64,000 nt of DNA from Dryocola sp032000125 (GCA_032000125.1 DAMALH010000019.1:1-64000), one strand, 5' to 3'. Shown: positions 8,478 through 17,178, numbered from the stretch's first letter. Numbers and translations are program-made. Notes: generated from the sequence alone by a model not told the origin.

Positions 8478-8640
8478 GTTGGGGAATTCCATATACACGT
8501 TACCCATCCCCAACGTTCGATGGTTACGTGCCTATGGTCTCGCCTACTCATGACTGAGTCGTACACGCCACGTTCTTAGAACGAGTATGTTGACATGTAC
8601 ATTTTCACGGCTGTGAAAATCGGCTACTCCCCAACGACGG
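8478..8640 (-). promoter_or_regulatory. Manganese (yybP-ykoY) riboswitch of mntP
   Basis: The mntP leader carries the yybP-ykoY hallmark GGGGAGUAGCC near its 5' end (about 8621-8634 on the plus strand) and the second conserved loop GGCGAGACC further down. Between them is the long arm with GUGAAAAUGUACAUG. Next to the ribosome site, GTTGGGG (8508-8514) and CCCCAAC (8478-8484) can form the expression-platform stem just before GAGG. Mn2+ binding in this class raises expression of the exporter. Confidence 0.92.
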
Positions 8641-8702
8641 GCGCAACCTTAACATATTTTTTGAAGATAAAACAATAATTGATATTGACGCCGAATTACC
8701 CA

Positions 8703-8721
8703 AATGATAACGATTTTCATT
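8703..8721. promoter_or_regulatory. Fur box upstream of mntP
   Basis: AATGATAACGATTTTCATT closely fits the 19-bp Fur consensus GATAATGATAATCATTATC. In E. coli mntP is under Fur as well as MntR control. Confidence 0.75.
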
Positions 8722-8770
8722 TAATTATAAAGGTAATCAAAACGTTAAAAAATAAGCACAGAGAATAGGC

Positions 8771-8792
8771 GGAAATAGCTTTGGCTATGTTT
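8771..8792. promoter_or_regulatory. MntR-like box 1 in the mntP-yobD gap
   Basis: Inverted repeat with TTTG between the arms. The right arm GCTATGTTT is identical to the MntR consensus arm; the left arm GGAAATAGC matches AAACATAGC at 6 of 9 positions. The 4-bp spacer is canonical. Confidence 0.7.
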
Positions 8793-8814
8793 TTAATTCG
8801 CCAGATTGATTAAA

Positions 8815-8836
8815 AAATATAGGTTTTGCTATATTT
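8815..8836. promoter_or_regulatory. MntR-like box 2 in the mntP-yobD gap
   Basis: Arms AAATATAGG and GCTATATTT around TTTT fit the MntR consensus AAACATAGC-N4-GCTATGTTT at 7 and 8 of 9 positions. It ends 5 bp before the yobD stop codon and about 350 bp from the mntP start. Confidence 0.65.
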
Positions 8837-8841
8837 TTAAC

Positions 8842-9300
8842 CTACTGACTCGCAACAAGAAGTTTATAAATTTTCTCCAGGTCTTCTATATTTCTGACGC
8901 GAATAAGCAGGCGCCGCTGTTCTAATTGCATCACCAGCACGCCGTCCTCGGATAAATTCATCTCTTTTATGCGGGAATAGCGAACCCAGGCGCCAGCAAA
9001 GAAAAATCCTTCATTTTTGAACAGCAGCTTGGGCGTGCGGATCCACGACAGATAAATTGCCATCAGCGCCAGTGCGGATAACAACCATGTGGTTATCGCC
9101 GTTCCGTTTGCCGTGACGTTGTTGTAGATAAGGATACCCACCAGAAAGACAAAAATGGTGCTGTCGATGCGGTTTCGGCGCAGCAGGGGGATGGCGAGGC
9201 GCGTATTGCCTTTGAGCTTATCCATAATAAATTCGTCATAAATCGCCCAGCCAAGCAGTAAAGCGATAAATACCAGCAGTACGACATCCGTTAACGTCAT
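8842..9300 (-). CDS. yobD: YobD, DUF986 membrane protein
   Basis: A 152-residue inner-membrane protein of unknown function, the same length as E. coli YobD. Three or so hydrophobic segments (residues about 4-22, 50-68, 72-88) precede a polar C-terminal half with RLLIRVRNIEDLEKIYKLL. It lies between the manXYZ terminator and mntP on the same strand, the conserved position. Start ATG 9300 follows GGAGGCGGAGTTGCC. The two MntR-like boxes just beyond its stop serve mntP, not this gene. Confidence 0.92.
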   Translation of the reverse strand: MTLTDVVLLVFIALLLGWAIYDEFIMDKLKGNTRLAIPLLRRNRIDSTIFVFLVGILIYNNVTANGTAITTWLLSALALMAIYLSWIRTPKLLFKNEGFFFAGAWVRYSRIKEMNLSEDGVLVMQLEQRRLLIRVRNIEDLEKIYKLLVASQ

Positions 9301-9321
9301 GGCAACTCCGCCTCCTTTTGA

Positions 9322-9352
9322 AAATAAAAAACCGGGGCGCAGGACCCCGGTT
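9322..9352 (-). terminator. Terminator of manXYZ
   Basis: Read on the minus strand: stem AAACCGGGG / CCCCGGTTT with loop TCCTGCG, followed by a run of T. Confidence 0.88.
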
Positions 9353-9367
9353 TGAACAGCAGCTTAA

Positions 9368-10222
9368 CTACAGGCCCAGCAGGCCGATTGCGTAACCGAC
9401 AATACCGATGACGAAGAAGCCCATGATTATCCACAGCGCATTAACTTTCTTACGCAGCAGCCACATACAGGCGAAGGTCAGCAGCAGCGGCACCAGACCC
9501 GGCATCAGCTGATCGAGGATGGTTTGCACGGTGGTGACTTTAACCGCGCCGGTCTGGTCGGTAATTCTCGACACCACCAGCGGTATGTTAACGTGCGTCC
9601 ACTTGTTGACCAGCGCCCCCATAACAAAGAGGCCAAGAATAGACGCCCCCTCGGTCAGTTTCTGCAGGAAGCCGCCGCCCATATCCTTGACGATATCAAT
9701 ACCCTTACGGTAGCCGTATGCCACGCCATAGTAGCGGGTCAGCAAACGCACGACGTTAAACAGGATAAAGAACAGTAACGGCCCCAGCAGGCTGCCGCTC
9801 ATGGCAATCCCGGCACCCAGCGCTGCGAATACGGGACGCACGGTGCCCCAGAAGATTGGGTCGCCCACGCCTGCAAGCGGCCCCATCAAACCAACTTTGA
9901 TACCGTTAATGGCACCATCGTCGATTTCTGCGCCGTTGGCACGCTGTTCTTCCATCGCAAGCGTTACGCCAAGCACCGGCGCTGCAACGTAGGGATGGGT
10001 GTTAAAGAATTCCAGGTGACGTTTAATGGCTTGTTTGCGCGCCTCGTTGTTCTCAGGATACAGGCGTTTGATGGCCGGAATCATTGAGAAACAGAAGCCC
10101 AGCGCCTGCATACGTTCAAAGTTCCATGAACCCTGGAAGAGGTTAGAACGCATAAACACGCCACGGACATCGCCCGGAGTCAGTTTCTTCTCGGTAGTCG
10201 TTGTTTTGGTGGTATCAACCAT
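9368..10222 (-). CDS. manZ: ManZ, mannose PTS enzyme IID
   Basis: Inner-membrane IID subunit of the mannose phosphotransferase system, which takes up mannose, glucose, glucosamine and related hexoses with phosphorylation. In E. coli it also serves lambda DNA entry and some bacteriocins. 284 residues with the signature GLMGPLAGVGDPIFWGTVRP and hydrophobic C-terminal helices. A GTG three codons earlier (10231) is possible, but AGGTGAG sits 5 bases before ATG 10222, so I chose that. Last gene of manXYZ, 12 bp after manY, followed by a terminator. Confidence 0.96.
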   Translation of the reverse strand: MVDTTKTTTTEKKLTPGDVRGVFMRSNLFQGSWNFERMQALGFCFSMIPAIKRLYPENNEARKQAIKRHLEFFNTHPYVAAPVLGVTLAMEEQRANGAEIDDGAINGIKVGLMGPLAGVGDPIFWGTVRPVFAALGAGIAMSGSLLGPLLFFILFNVVRLLTRYYGVAYGYRKGIDIVKDMGGGFLQKLTEGASILGLFVMGALVNKWTHVNIPLVVSRITDQTGAVKVTTVQTILDQLMPGLVPLLLTFACMWLLRKKVNALWIIMGFFVIGIVGYAIGLLGL

Positions 10223-10234
10223 TTCGCTCACCTA

Positions 10235-11035
10235 TTAATCTAATTCGTTATCGAGATCGTTAGAACCAGCAGCCGGCGCCGTGGCGGCAGCGGAACGGTT
10301 GTATTTCGGACTCAGTTGGATATACAGGATGGCCATTACCGCGCCAATCACGCCAAGCGCAACAAGGTTGAAATCGGTAAACGCGGCGGTCACGAAGCCC
10401 AGATAGAAGAACGGCATCAGGTAGCCAGCACGCATCATGTTGATAACCATAGCGTAACCAACAACGACGATCATGCCGCCGGCGATGTTAAGGCCGCTGG
10501 TAACCACTTCAGGAATGGCGTTCAGCATGTTCTGAACTTCGCTGGTGCCCACAGAAATTGCAACGATAACCGCCGGGATAGCGATACGCATTGCCTGCAG
10601 GAACAGGGAAGAGACGTGAATCCAGGAAAGCGCCGTCAGGTTGCCATTTTCGGCAGCTTTATCCGCCGCGTGCTGGAAACCAACGGTAATAGTACGAACG
10701 ATGATAGTCAGTACCTGGCCTGCTGCGGCCAGCGGAATAGCCAGCGCGATACCAGAGCCGATGCCCTGATGGCCGGCAATAACCAGAACGGTAGAGATGA
10801 TGGAGGCAAGCGCCGCATCCGGTGCTACTGCCGCACCGATGTTCATCCAGCCCAGCGCGATCATTTCGAGCGTACCACCGATAATAATACCGGTTTTCAT
10901 ATCGCCCAGTACGAGACCTATTAACGTACAGGCGACAAGCGGACGGTGGAACTGAAATTCATCAAGTACCGATTCCATACCGGCAATACAGGCTACGATG
11001 AACACCAGCACAATCTGAAGAGTGGTAATCTCCAT
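10235..11035 (-). CDS. manY: ManY, mannose PTS enzyme IIC
   Basis: The 266-residue IIC channel subunit of the mannose PTS, equal in length to E. coli ManY. It begins MEITTLQIVLVFIVACIAGMES and carries the family segment GMESVLDEFQFHRPLVACTLIGLVLGD, with about nine membrane segments, ending in a polar Ala-rich tail. It pairs with ManZ to form the transport complex. AAGGAGAAGTACA gives a strong ribosome site. It lies between manX (74 bp upstream) and manZ. Confidence 0.97.
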   Translation of the reverse strand: MEITTLQIVLVFIVACIAGMESVLDEFQFHRPLVACTLIGLVLGDMKTGIIIGGTLEMIALGWMNIGAAVAPDAALASIISTVLVIAGHQGIGSGIALAIPLAAAGQVLTIIVRTITVGFQHAADKAAENGNLTALSWIHVSSLFLQAMRIAIPAVIVAISVGTSEVQNMLNAIPEVVTSGLNIAGGMIVVVGYAMVINMMRAGYLMPFFYLGFVTAAFTDFNLVALGVIGAVMAILYIQLSPKYNRSAAATAPAAGSNDLDNELD

Positions 11036-11109
11036 TGTACTTCTCCTTAAACGTATGACTTAAGTGTAAAAACTGAGCAAAACGTAGAATCAGGCAAATT
11101 TGACGGCGA

Positions 11110-12072
11110 TTAGCTTCTTACCTTCGCGATCAGATCCATCATTTTGAGTTTTTGATCGGTAGAAACTTTACGGGCTTCAAGCTCAATGCCGCGCTCGTTC
11201 AGCTTCTTAAAGGCTGCAATATCTTTTTCATCGACTGAAATAGCGTTATTCACCTGGGTTTTACCCTGGCGGAACGCCATGCCGCCGATATTGACAGAAG
11301 TAACCTTCACGCCGCCTTCCACGATGCGCTCGACGTCGGTCGGGTTGGTAAAGAGCAGCATTACTCGCTCGCCTGCATATTTCGGGTTGTTATAAACGCG
11401 GATCATTTTAGCGACGTCCACCACGTGTGCGGTAACGCCCGGAGGCGCAACCTGCGTCAGCAGCGTTTTCCTGACGGTATCGGCTGCCACTTCGTCACTG
11501 ACGACGATGATGCGGGTTACGTTGGTTTCTTTCGTCCAGCGGGTGGCGACCTGACCGTGAATTAAACGGTCATCGATACGCGCAAGGCCGATGTTCATGT
11601 AGTCGTTTGGACCCATTGGTTTAGCCGGTGCCGCGGCCTTTGACGCCGCCGCAACGGGAGCTGCCTTTTCAACGGACTTGGCTTTCAGGGCCTTAACGCC
11701 TTCGCGACCGGTTTCTACCGCCAGCGCCACCAGTTCATCAAAGGTGGGATTGTCATCGCGCGCCATCAGCGTCTCGACCAGCATAGGAATATTGACCCCG
11801 GCCACCACCTCATAGTGCTCTTTATCGACGACAATACGGCTTGCCGCATTGAAAGGGCTGCCGCCCCAGGTATCGACGAGAAACAGCACGCCTTTACCGG
11901 CGTCAAGCTTTGCCAGCTGCGCGTTGTATTTTTCAATTAACGTTTCGGCGTTTTCACCGGGAACGAAATCTATCCAGCCAACGTTTTCTTGTTCGCCTAA
12001 TAGCATCTCGGCGGTTTTCAGCAGTTGCTCCGCCGCCCAGCCGTGTGTGCCTATGACAATAGCAATAGTCAC
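11110..12072 (-). CDS. manX: ManX, mannose PTS enzyme IIAB
   Basis: Cytoplasmic fusion of IIA and IIB that passes phosphate from HPr to the incoming sugar; 320 residues (E. coli 323). IIA has the phosphorylatable His10 in IVIGTHGWAAE. An Ala/Pro-rich hinge (about 143-155, AAPVAAASKAAAPAKP) leads to IIB, whose active His is in RIDDRLIHGQV. The start is GTG 12072 with AGGAGGTAGCGG ahead. First gene of the operon. An inverted repeat like an Mlc operator lies about 85-110 bp upstream. In E. coli the mRNA is also silenced by the small RNA SgrS; I did not try to define that site here. Confidence 0.97.
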   Translation of the reverse strand: MTIAIVIGTHGWAAEQLLKTAEMLLGEQENVGWIDFVPGENAETLIEKYNAQLAKLDAGKGVLFLVDTWGGSPFNAASRIVVDKEHYEVVAGVNIPMLVETLMARDDNPTFDELVALAVETGREGVKALKAKSVEKAAPVAAASKAAAPAKPMGPNDYMNIGLARIDDRLIHGQVATRWTKETNVTRIIVVSDEVAADTVRKTLLTQVAPPGVTAHVVDVAKMIRVYNNPKYAGERVMLLFTNPTDVERIVEGGVKVTSVNIGGMAFRQGKTQVNNAISVDEKDIAAFKKLNERGIELEARKVSTDQKLKMMDLIAKVRS

Positions 12073-12155
12073 CCGCTACCTCCTGTGTTTTATATCTGCC
12101 CGATGCTTTGAATCGATTCAGATAAGGGGTTAAGGAAAGTTGAACCATTTACCTG

Positions 12156-12183
12156 AATTATTTTAGACAGTGAAAAAATAATT
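12156..12183. promoter_or_regulatory. Mlc-like operator upstream of manX
   Basis: Perfect 9-bp inverted repeat AATTATTTT / AAAATAATT with a 10-bp centre, typical of Mlc/NagC operators. A CRP half-site TGTGA (12186-12190) adjoins it. The E. coli manX promoter is repressed by Mlc and activated by CRP. Confidence 0.6.
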
Positions 12184-12288
12184 TTTGTGATGAACATCCG
12201 TAATTTAACTTTGTTAGGGTTTCAGCGAGTTATCGCGCAAAATATGAACGCCGCAGGTTGCAGAAAAATTGCAAAGACAGGTAAATCT

Positions 12289-12316
12289 TTGCAAAAGGCG
12301 CTTTTGCTCTGATAAT
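12289..12316 (+). promoter_or_regulatory. Candidate sigma-70 promoter of yoaE
   Basis: TTGCAA (12289-12294) and GATAAT (12311-12316) with a 16-bp spacer. It would give a leader of about 190 nt containing the hairpins GGGCT-GT-AGCCC (12349-12360) and TTTCAG-GA-CTGAAA, and the short frame described next. Confidence 0.55.
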
Positions 12317-12365
12317 GTTGAGCTCTTGTTTAATTTCTAAGGAGTAGAGGGCTGTAGCCCACCGT

Positions 12366-12527
12366 ATGGACCGTCACCGACGTCTTTTCACTTTCAGGAC
12401 TGAAACCTTAGTCCAGCAACGCGACATTTCCCGTCCGTTTATCCATTCCAGCCAAACTATTGCGCCCGCGAATACCGGAGTGCCGTTTAGCCATTGCCGC
12501 TGCAGGAGCCTGTCATGGAATTCTTAA
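12366..12527 (+). CDS. Possible upstream ORF overlapping the yoaE start
   Basis: A 53-codon frame from ATG 12366 begins MDRHRRLFTF and ends SLSWNS; it runs 13 bases into yoaE in another frame (yoaE ATG at 12515). This is the classic layout for translational coupling. I recall a yoaE upstream ORF (yoaL) being described in E. coli but cannot confirm the sequence match. The ribosome site is weak: AGAGG is 15 bases away and partly in a hairpin. The composition is Arg/Ser-rich, which also fits a chance frame. Confidence 0.4.
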   Translation: MDRHRRLFTFRTETLVQQRDISRPFIHSSQTIAPANTGVPFSHCRCRSLSWNS

Positions 12528-14074
12528 TGGACCCGCAGATTTGGGCCGGCTTGCTGACGCTTGTCGTGCTGGAGATCGTTCTCGGTATCGATAACCTGGT
12601 ATTTATCGCCATCCTTGCGGATAAACTGCCGCCAAAACAGCGGGATAAAGCACGAATTATCGGTTTATCCCTTGCGCTGGTAATGCGACTTGGTTTGCTG
12701 TCCTTAATCTCATGGATGGTGACGCTGACCCAACCGCTGTTCAGCATCATGGATAAGGCCTTCTCTGGGCGTGATTTGATCATGCTGGTCGGGGGGATCT
12801 TCCTGCTGTTTAAAGCCACTACGGAGCTGCATGAGCGGCTGGAAAACCGCCAGCATGGCGACGGACACGGAAAAGGCTATGCCAGCTTCTGGGTCGTGGT
12901 GTTGCAGATTGTCGTTCTGGACGCGGTGTTCTCCCTTGATGCGGTTATTACCGCCGTGGGTATGGTCAACCACCTGCCGGTAATGATGGCCGCGGTCGTT
13001 ATTGCGATGGGTGTCATGCTGCTGGCCTCAAGGCCGCTGACGAACTTCGTCAACCAGCATCCTACGGTCGTGGTGCTTTGCCTTAGCTTCCTGTTAATGA
13101 TTGGCCTAAGCCTCGTGGCAGAGGGTTTTGGATTCCATATTCCGAAAGGCTACCTGTATGCGGCTATCGGCTTCTCAATCATTATCGAGCTGTTCAACCA
13201 GATTGCGCGGCATAACTTTATTCGCCATCAGTCGAATGTTCCGCTGCGTGCCCGTACCGCTGATGCGATCCTGCGCCTGATGAACGGCAAACGCCAGGAA
13301 CGTGCCGAGCGTGACGAGAGCAAGACCATCACGCCGATTGAAGAAGAAGCCTTTGCGGCGGAAGAACGCTACATGATTAACGGCGTGCTGACGCTGGCTT
13401 CGCGTTCATTGCGCAGCATCATGACGCCCCGGGGCGAAATTTCATGGGTCGATGCGCATAAGTCTGTTGAAGAGATCCGCGAACAGCTCCTGGAATCGCC
13501 GCATAGCCTGTTCCCGGTTTGTCGCGGCGAGCTGGATGAAATCATCGGCGTCGTGCGAGCTAAAGAGCTGCTGGTAGCGCTCGACAAAGGTGAAGACGTG
13601 ACGGCTATCGCCTCCCGGACGCCGGTAATCGTGGTGCCGGAAACGCTGGACCCAATCAACCTGCTGGGCGTGCTGCGTCGCGCTCGCGGTAGCTTTGTTA
13701 TCGTCAACAACGAGTTTGGCGTGGTGCAGGGTCTGGTCACGCCGCTGGACGTGCTGGAAGCTATCGCCGGGGAATTCCCGGACGCCGACGAAACGCCGGA
13801 AATTGTGCGTGATGGCGACGGCTGGCTGGTGAAAGGCTCTACCGACCTGCACGCCCTGCAGCAGCATCTGGATATCAATACCCTGGTCAACGAAGAAGAG
13901 GATATTGCGTCTATTGCCGGCCTTCTGATTGCGGTTAACGGCCAGATCCCGAAACAGGGCGATGTGATTGAGGTTGCTCCGCTGAGCGTCCAGATTGTGG
14001 AAGCCAACGATTACCGCGTGGATCTGGTTCGCGTGGTAAAAGAGCCAGATCCCCATCAGGATGAAGAAGAGTAA
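12515..14074 (+). CDS. yoaE: YoaE, TerC-family membrane protein with CBS and CorC domains
   Basis: A 519-residue inner-membrane protein. An N-terminal TerC-type domain of about seven helices (residues 10-240) carries the acidic motifs EIVLGIDNLVF and DAVFSLDAVITAVG, as in proteins linked to manganese or tellurite. Two CBS repeats follow (about 300-430, IMTPRGEISWVD, GVVQGLVTPLDVLEAIAGEFPD), then a CorC/HlyC transporter-associated domain. Close to E. coli YoaE. ATG 12515 follows CAGGAG. The stop is directly adjacent to the convergent pdeD stop. The substrate is unproven; metal transport across the membrane is a family inference. Confidence 0.95.
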   Translation: MEFLMDPQIWAGLLTLVVLEIVLGIDNLVFIAILADKLPPKQRDKARIIGLSLALVMRLGLLSLISWMVTLTQPLFSIMDKAFSGRDLIMLVGGIFLLFKATTELHERLENRQHGDGHGKGYASFWVVVLQIVVLDAVFSLDAVITAVGMVNHLPVMMAAVVIAMGVMLLASRPLTNFVNQHPTVVVLCLSFLLMIGLSLVAEGFGFHIPKGYLYAAIGFSIIIELFNQIARHNFIRHQSNVPLRARTADAILRLMNGKRQERAERDESKTITPIEEEAFAAEERYMINGVLTLASRSLRSIMTPRGEISWVDAHKSVEEIREQLLESPHSLFPVCRGELDEIIGVVRAKELLVALDKGEDVTAIASRTPVIVVPETLDPINLLGVLRRARGSFVIVNNEFGVVQGLVTPLDVLEAIAGEFPDADETPEIVRDGDGWLVKGSTDLHALQQHLDINTLVNEEEDIASIAGLLIAVNGQIPKQGDVIEVAPLSVQIVEANDYRVDLVRVVKEPDPHQDEEE

Positions 14075-15673
14075 TCAGCGCAGCGGTAATACCGGCATAG
14101 CGTGACCATTATGGTGCGAGGGCGACGGAGCGCGCTCCTCAAGCCAGAGCGGGAACTCTCTTAACGACATAGGCCGCGCGTACAAATAACCTTGCAGGAC
14201 ATTCACACCGTGGTTGCGCAGATACTCTGCCTGCTGCGGTGTTTCCACGCCTTCCGCCACCAGATCGATCCCCAGGCGCTGCGCCAGCGAGATGATAATA
14301 TCCGTCACCGTTGAGTTAACCGCATCCGTGCCAATCGCTGCGGTGAATGATTTATCAATTTTCAGCACGTCAGGATTTAGCGTTTCAAGGTAGGTCAGCG
14401 AACTCTGCCCGGTGCCAAAATCATCAATAGCCAGATCGACACCCAGCCCGTGCAAATCACGCACCACGCGATAGTCAACGTCCGGCAGGGCATCACGCTC
14501 GGTTAACTCCAGCACAAGCTGCTGGACGGCCTGTGACGGGAACCAGTGACGGTTCAAATCGTCAATAATTTCGCCGTTGTGGAAGTGGCTGGCCGCCACG
14601 TTAATGCCGATATGGAACTCACGGGATTTGGGGAATATATCCAGATGCTGCACCGTTTCATTCAGCACAAAGCGCGTAAGCGGCGCGATTAAATTCTGTT
14701 GCTCGGCAAGCGGAATAAACACTTCAGGCGATATCCAGCCCTGACGCGGGTTGTTCCAGCGCAGCAGCAATTCCACGCCCACACATTGCAGATTTCGTGC
14801 GTTAAGCAGCGGCTGACAGAAGACTTCAAACTCCCGCGACGCAAGGCCGAGGTTAATCTCCCAGGAAAAGCTCATGCGGTTTGCCGTGGCAAGCCAGGTG
14901 ATATAGCCGATCAGCATGCTAAGCATTAGCGCCAGGGGAAGCTGTCCGGGCAGATTTTTTAACGCTAAATCTCCGGCAGAAGGGCCAATGGTGGTAATGG
15001 AAAACGGGAATTTCTCAGACGCCATTTGCTGGCTCACCAGCCCGCGATCCGCCTTCACGTTGGCCAGTAAACCCTTTCCATGTTCCAGATGCGAGCCGGC
15101 CACGTTGAGCACGGCGCGCGTGACCCACGGCCGCTCTGGCTCAAGCATCAGGCCGGTCAGCATCTCGATGTTGACAATTTCCATCACGCCATCAAGGCTG
15201 CTGTTTTCCAGCGGATGCCAGGAAACCAGCACCGGTGAGCCCTTAAGCAATGAGCTGTCAGTTGAAAGCAGCAGAAGAGGCGATGGGTCCGGCAGGCGAG
15301 GCTGAAGCTGCGAAATAAGCACGTTCCGGGGGCCAAAGATACTCGAACAATACAGCACCCCGTCTTTAATCAACGTGATGGATCTTAGCGTCTGCATCCG
15401 GGCTGCTTGCTCACGTATGCTGAACTGTGCGGTTTCGCAGGGCGTACCGACAAGCTTGAGCATCTCTACACTGACATCATCCAGCGGAGCAAGAATGTTC
15501 TCAAGCGTGGCGATAGCCCGCGCGTTGAACGCCAGCATTCGCTGTTCGTTGAGATTGCGTTCGGCGACATACCGCACGATAAGCGTCAGGAAGAGCACCA
15601 GCACGGCCATCGCGGCACAGACAATAAAACGTCTGCGCCGATACCCCTTAACGATACGTTGCGCGGTCTGCAT
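14075..15673 (-). CDS. pdeD: PdeD (YoaD), membrane c-di-GMP phosphodiesterase
   Basis: 532 residues, the E. coli PdeD length. Layout: transmembrane helix (about 17-37), periplasmic CSS-motif domain with cysteines in GTPCETAQF and LYCSSIFGPRN, second helix (about 245-262), and a cytoplasmic EAL domain (about 270-515). The signature is ELL within VELLLRWNN rather than EAL, but other catalytic motifs are intact: ELTERD, IDDFGTGQSSL, LKIDKSF and VAEGVE. So it should hydrolyse c-di-GMP to pGpG. The redox state of the periplasmic cysteines is known to control this class, and DsbB is encoded in the same window. Convergent with yoaE. Confidence 0.93.
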   Translation of the reverse strand: MQTAQRIVKGYRRRRFIVCAAMAVLVLFLTLIVRYVAERNLNEQRMLAFNARAIATLENILAPLDDVSVEMLKLVGTPCETAQFSIREQAARMQTLRSITLIKDGVLYCSSIFGPRNVLISQLQPRLPDPSPLLLLSTDSSLLKGSPVLVSWHPLENSSLDGVMEIVNIEMLTGLMLEPERPWVTRAVLNVAGSHLEHGKGLLANVKADRGLVSQQMASEKFPFSITTIGPSAGDLALKNLPGQLPLALMLSMLIGYITWLATANRMSFSWEINLGLASREFEVFCQPLLNARNLQCVGVELLLRWNNPRQGWISPEVFIPLAEQQNLIAPLTRFVLNETVQHLDIFPKSREFHIGINVAASHFHNGEIIDDLNRHWFPSQAVQQLVLELTERDALPDVDYRVVRDLHGLGVDLAIDDFGTGQSSLTYLETLNPDVLKIDKSFTAAIGTDAVNSTVTDIIISLAQRLGIDLVAEGVETPQQAEYLRNHGVNVLQGYLYARPMSLREFPLWLEERAPSPSHHNGHAMPVLPLR

Positions 15674-15779
15674 CCTTGGTCACCTTTGTTCAGCACTGCG
15701 GCCAAAAGCGGCGCGCAGAACATTAAAAGTGTAGTGGGGGAATGGAGTTACAACGAGAAAGAAGCGCTTTCTTTGACGT

Positions 15780-15807
15780 AAAAAAACGGCGCCCCGCAAG
15801 GCGCCGT
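15780..15807 (-). terminator. Terminator of sdaA
   Basis: Stem ACGGCGCC / GGCGCCGT with a CCGCAA loop, and a T-run on the minus strand (A-run 15780-15786). Confidence 0.88.
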
Positions 15808-15813
15808 CATAAA

Positions 15814-17178
15814 TTAGTCGCATTGAACTTTGATGGCGAGGCCGCCGCGTGAGGTTTCACGGTATTTAGCATTCATATCTTTGCCCGTTTCGTACATCGT
15901 CTCGATGACCTTATCGAGCGAAACGCGAGGTTCGCTGGTACGGCGCATCGCCATACGGGTTGCGTTAATCGCTTTTACAGACGCAATCGCGTTACGTTCG
16001 ATGCAGGGCACCTGAACCTGGCCTGCGACCGGGTCGCAGGTCAAACCAAGGTTATGTTCCATGCCGATTTCTGCGGCGACGCAAACCTGCTCCGGGCTGG
16101 CGCCCAGAATCTCGGCAAGACCGGCGGCGGCCATAGAACAGGCCACGCCTACTTCGCCCTGGCAGCCAACTTCAGCGCCGGAAATAGAAGCGTTCATTTT
16201 GTACAGCGCGCCAATGGCGCCGGAGGCCAGGAAGTAACGAATATAGGTATCCGGGCTAACTGACTCGATAAAATGGTCGTAATAGGCAAGAACGGCTGGA
16301 ACGATACCGCAGGCGCCGTTAGTGGGGGCCGTCACCACGCGTCCGCCGGCGGCGTTTTCTTCGTTAACCGCCAGAGCAAACATATTGACCCAGTCCACCA
16401 CGTTCATTGGGTCGTTAGACAGTTTGTCGCTGGACACCAGCATACGGCGCAGCGCAGAGGCGCGACGCGGCACGCGAAGCGGGCCTGGCAGTACGCCTTC
16501 GGTATTCACGCCGCGATCGATACAGGCGCGCATGGTGCTCCATACGTTGGCGAAATACTCTTCAATTTCTTTGCGGCTGTGCAGGGCCAGTTCGTTTTGC
16601 ATGATCACCCCCGAAAGGGACATGCCGGTATCTTTGCAGTGCTGCAGTATTTCCTGCGCCGAATTAAACGCGTATGGCACGACAATTTCATCGGCGCTCT
16701 CTTTACCAAAATGCTCTTCATCAACGATAAAACCGCCGCCGATAGAGTAGTAGGTTTTGGTGTAGATCTCCTCATCGCCGCTCCAGGCGTGAATTGTCAT
16801 GCCATTTTCGTGCAGCGGCAGGTTATCGTTACTAAAACGCATGCCGTTGTCTTTGGGAAAGTCGACTTCATGACGCCCCTGAGCCAGCCATAAGCGGCCA
16901 CGCGCTTCAACGTCGCGGATAAATCCGGGAATGGAGTCGATATCAACGTTATCCGGCTGGTTGCCCGCAAGGCCCATGATAATGGCGATATCGGTGTGGT
17001 GGCCCTTGCCCGTTAAGGACAGGGAGCCGTAAACGTCCACAGCAATACGCGTGGTGCGCTCAAGCAAACCTTGTTCGAGGAGCGAGTCGACAAACTGCTT
17101 ACCGGCTTTCATCGGCCCGACGGTATGGGAGCTGGATGGCCCAATGCCGACTTTGAACATGTCGAATATGCTAATCAC
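15814..17178 (-). CDS. sdaA: SdaA, L-serine dehydratase 1
   Basis: Iron-sulphur enzyme converting L-serine to pyruvate and ammonia in the cytoplasm. From GTG 17178 the protein has 454 residues, the E. coli length; AGGAG stands 7 bases upstream. An upstream extension to 17238 adds 20 residues without homology and was rejected. Seen: the SIFDMFKVGIGPSSSHTVGPM start with the serine-binding SSSHT, and conserved cysteines in NGACGIVPA, EVGCQGEVG and LTCDPVAGQ, which fit the 4Fe-4S ligand set. Single gene with its own terminator. Confidence 0.97.
   Translation of the reverse strand: MISIFDMFKVGIGPSSSHTVGPMKAGKQFVDSLLEQGLLERTTRIAVDVYGSLSLTGKGHHTDIAIIMGLAGNQPDNVDIDSIPGFIRDVEARGRLWLAQGRHEVDFPKDNGMRFSNDNLPLHENGMTIHAWSGDEEIYTKTYYSIGGGFIVDEEHFGKESADEIVVPYAFNSAQEILQHCKDTGMSLSGVIMQNELALHSRKEIEEYFANVWSTMRACIDRGVNTEGVLPGPLRVPRRASALRRMLVSSDKLSNDPMNVVDWVNMFALAVNEENAAGGRVVTAPTNGACGIVPAVLAYYDHFIESVSPDTYIRYFLASGAIGALYKMNASISGAEVGCQGEVGVACSMAAAGLAEILGASPEQVCVAAEIGMEHNLGLTCDPVAGQVQVPCIERNAIASVKAINATRMAMRRTSEPRVSLDKVIETMYETGKDMNAKYRETSRGGLAIKVQCD

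Noticed and set aside
12366..12527. Idea that the yoaE leader is a yybP-ykoY riboswitch
   Set aside because: TerC-family genes often have one, and AAGGAGTAG is faintly similar, but the second conserved loop and the pairing stems are not there.
16273..16893. 206-residue plus-strand frame opposite sdaA
   Set aside because: Lies wholly inside the well-conserved sdaA and has no homology or start signals.
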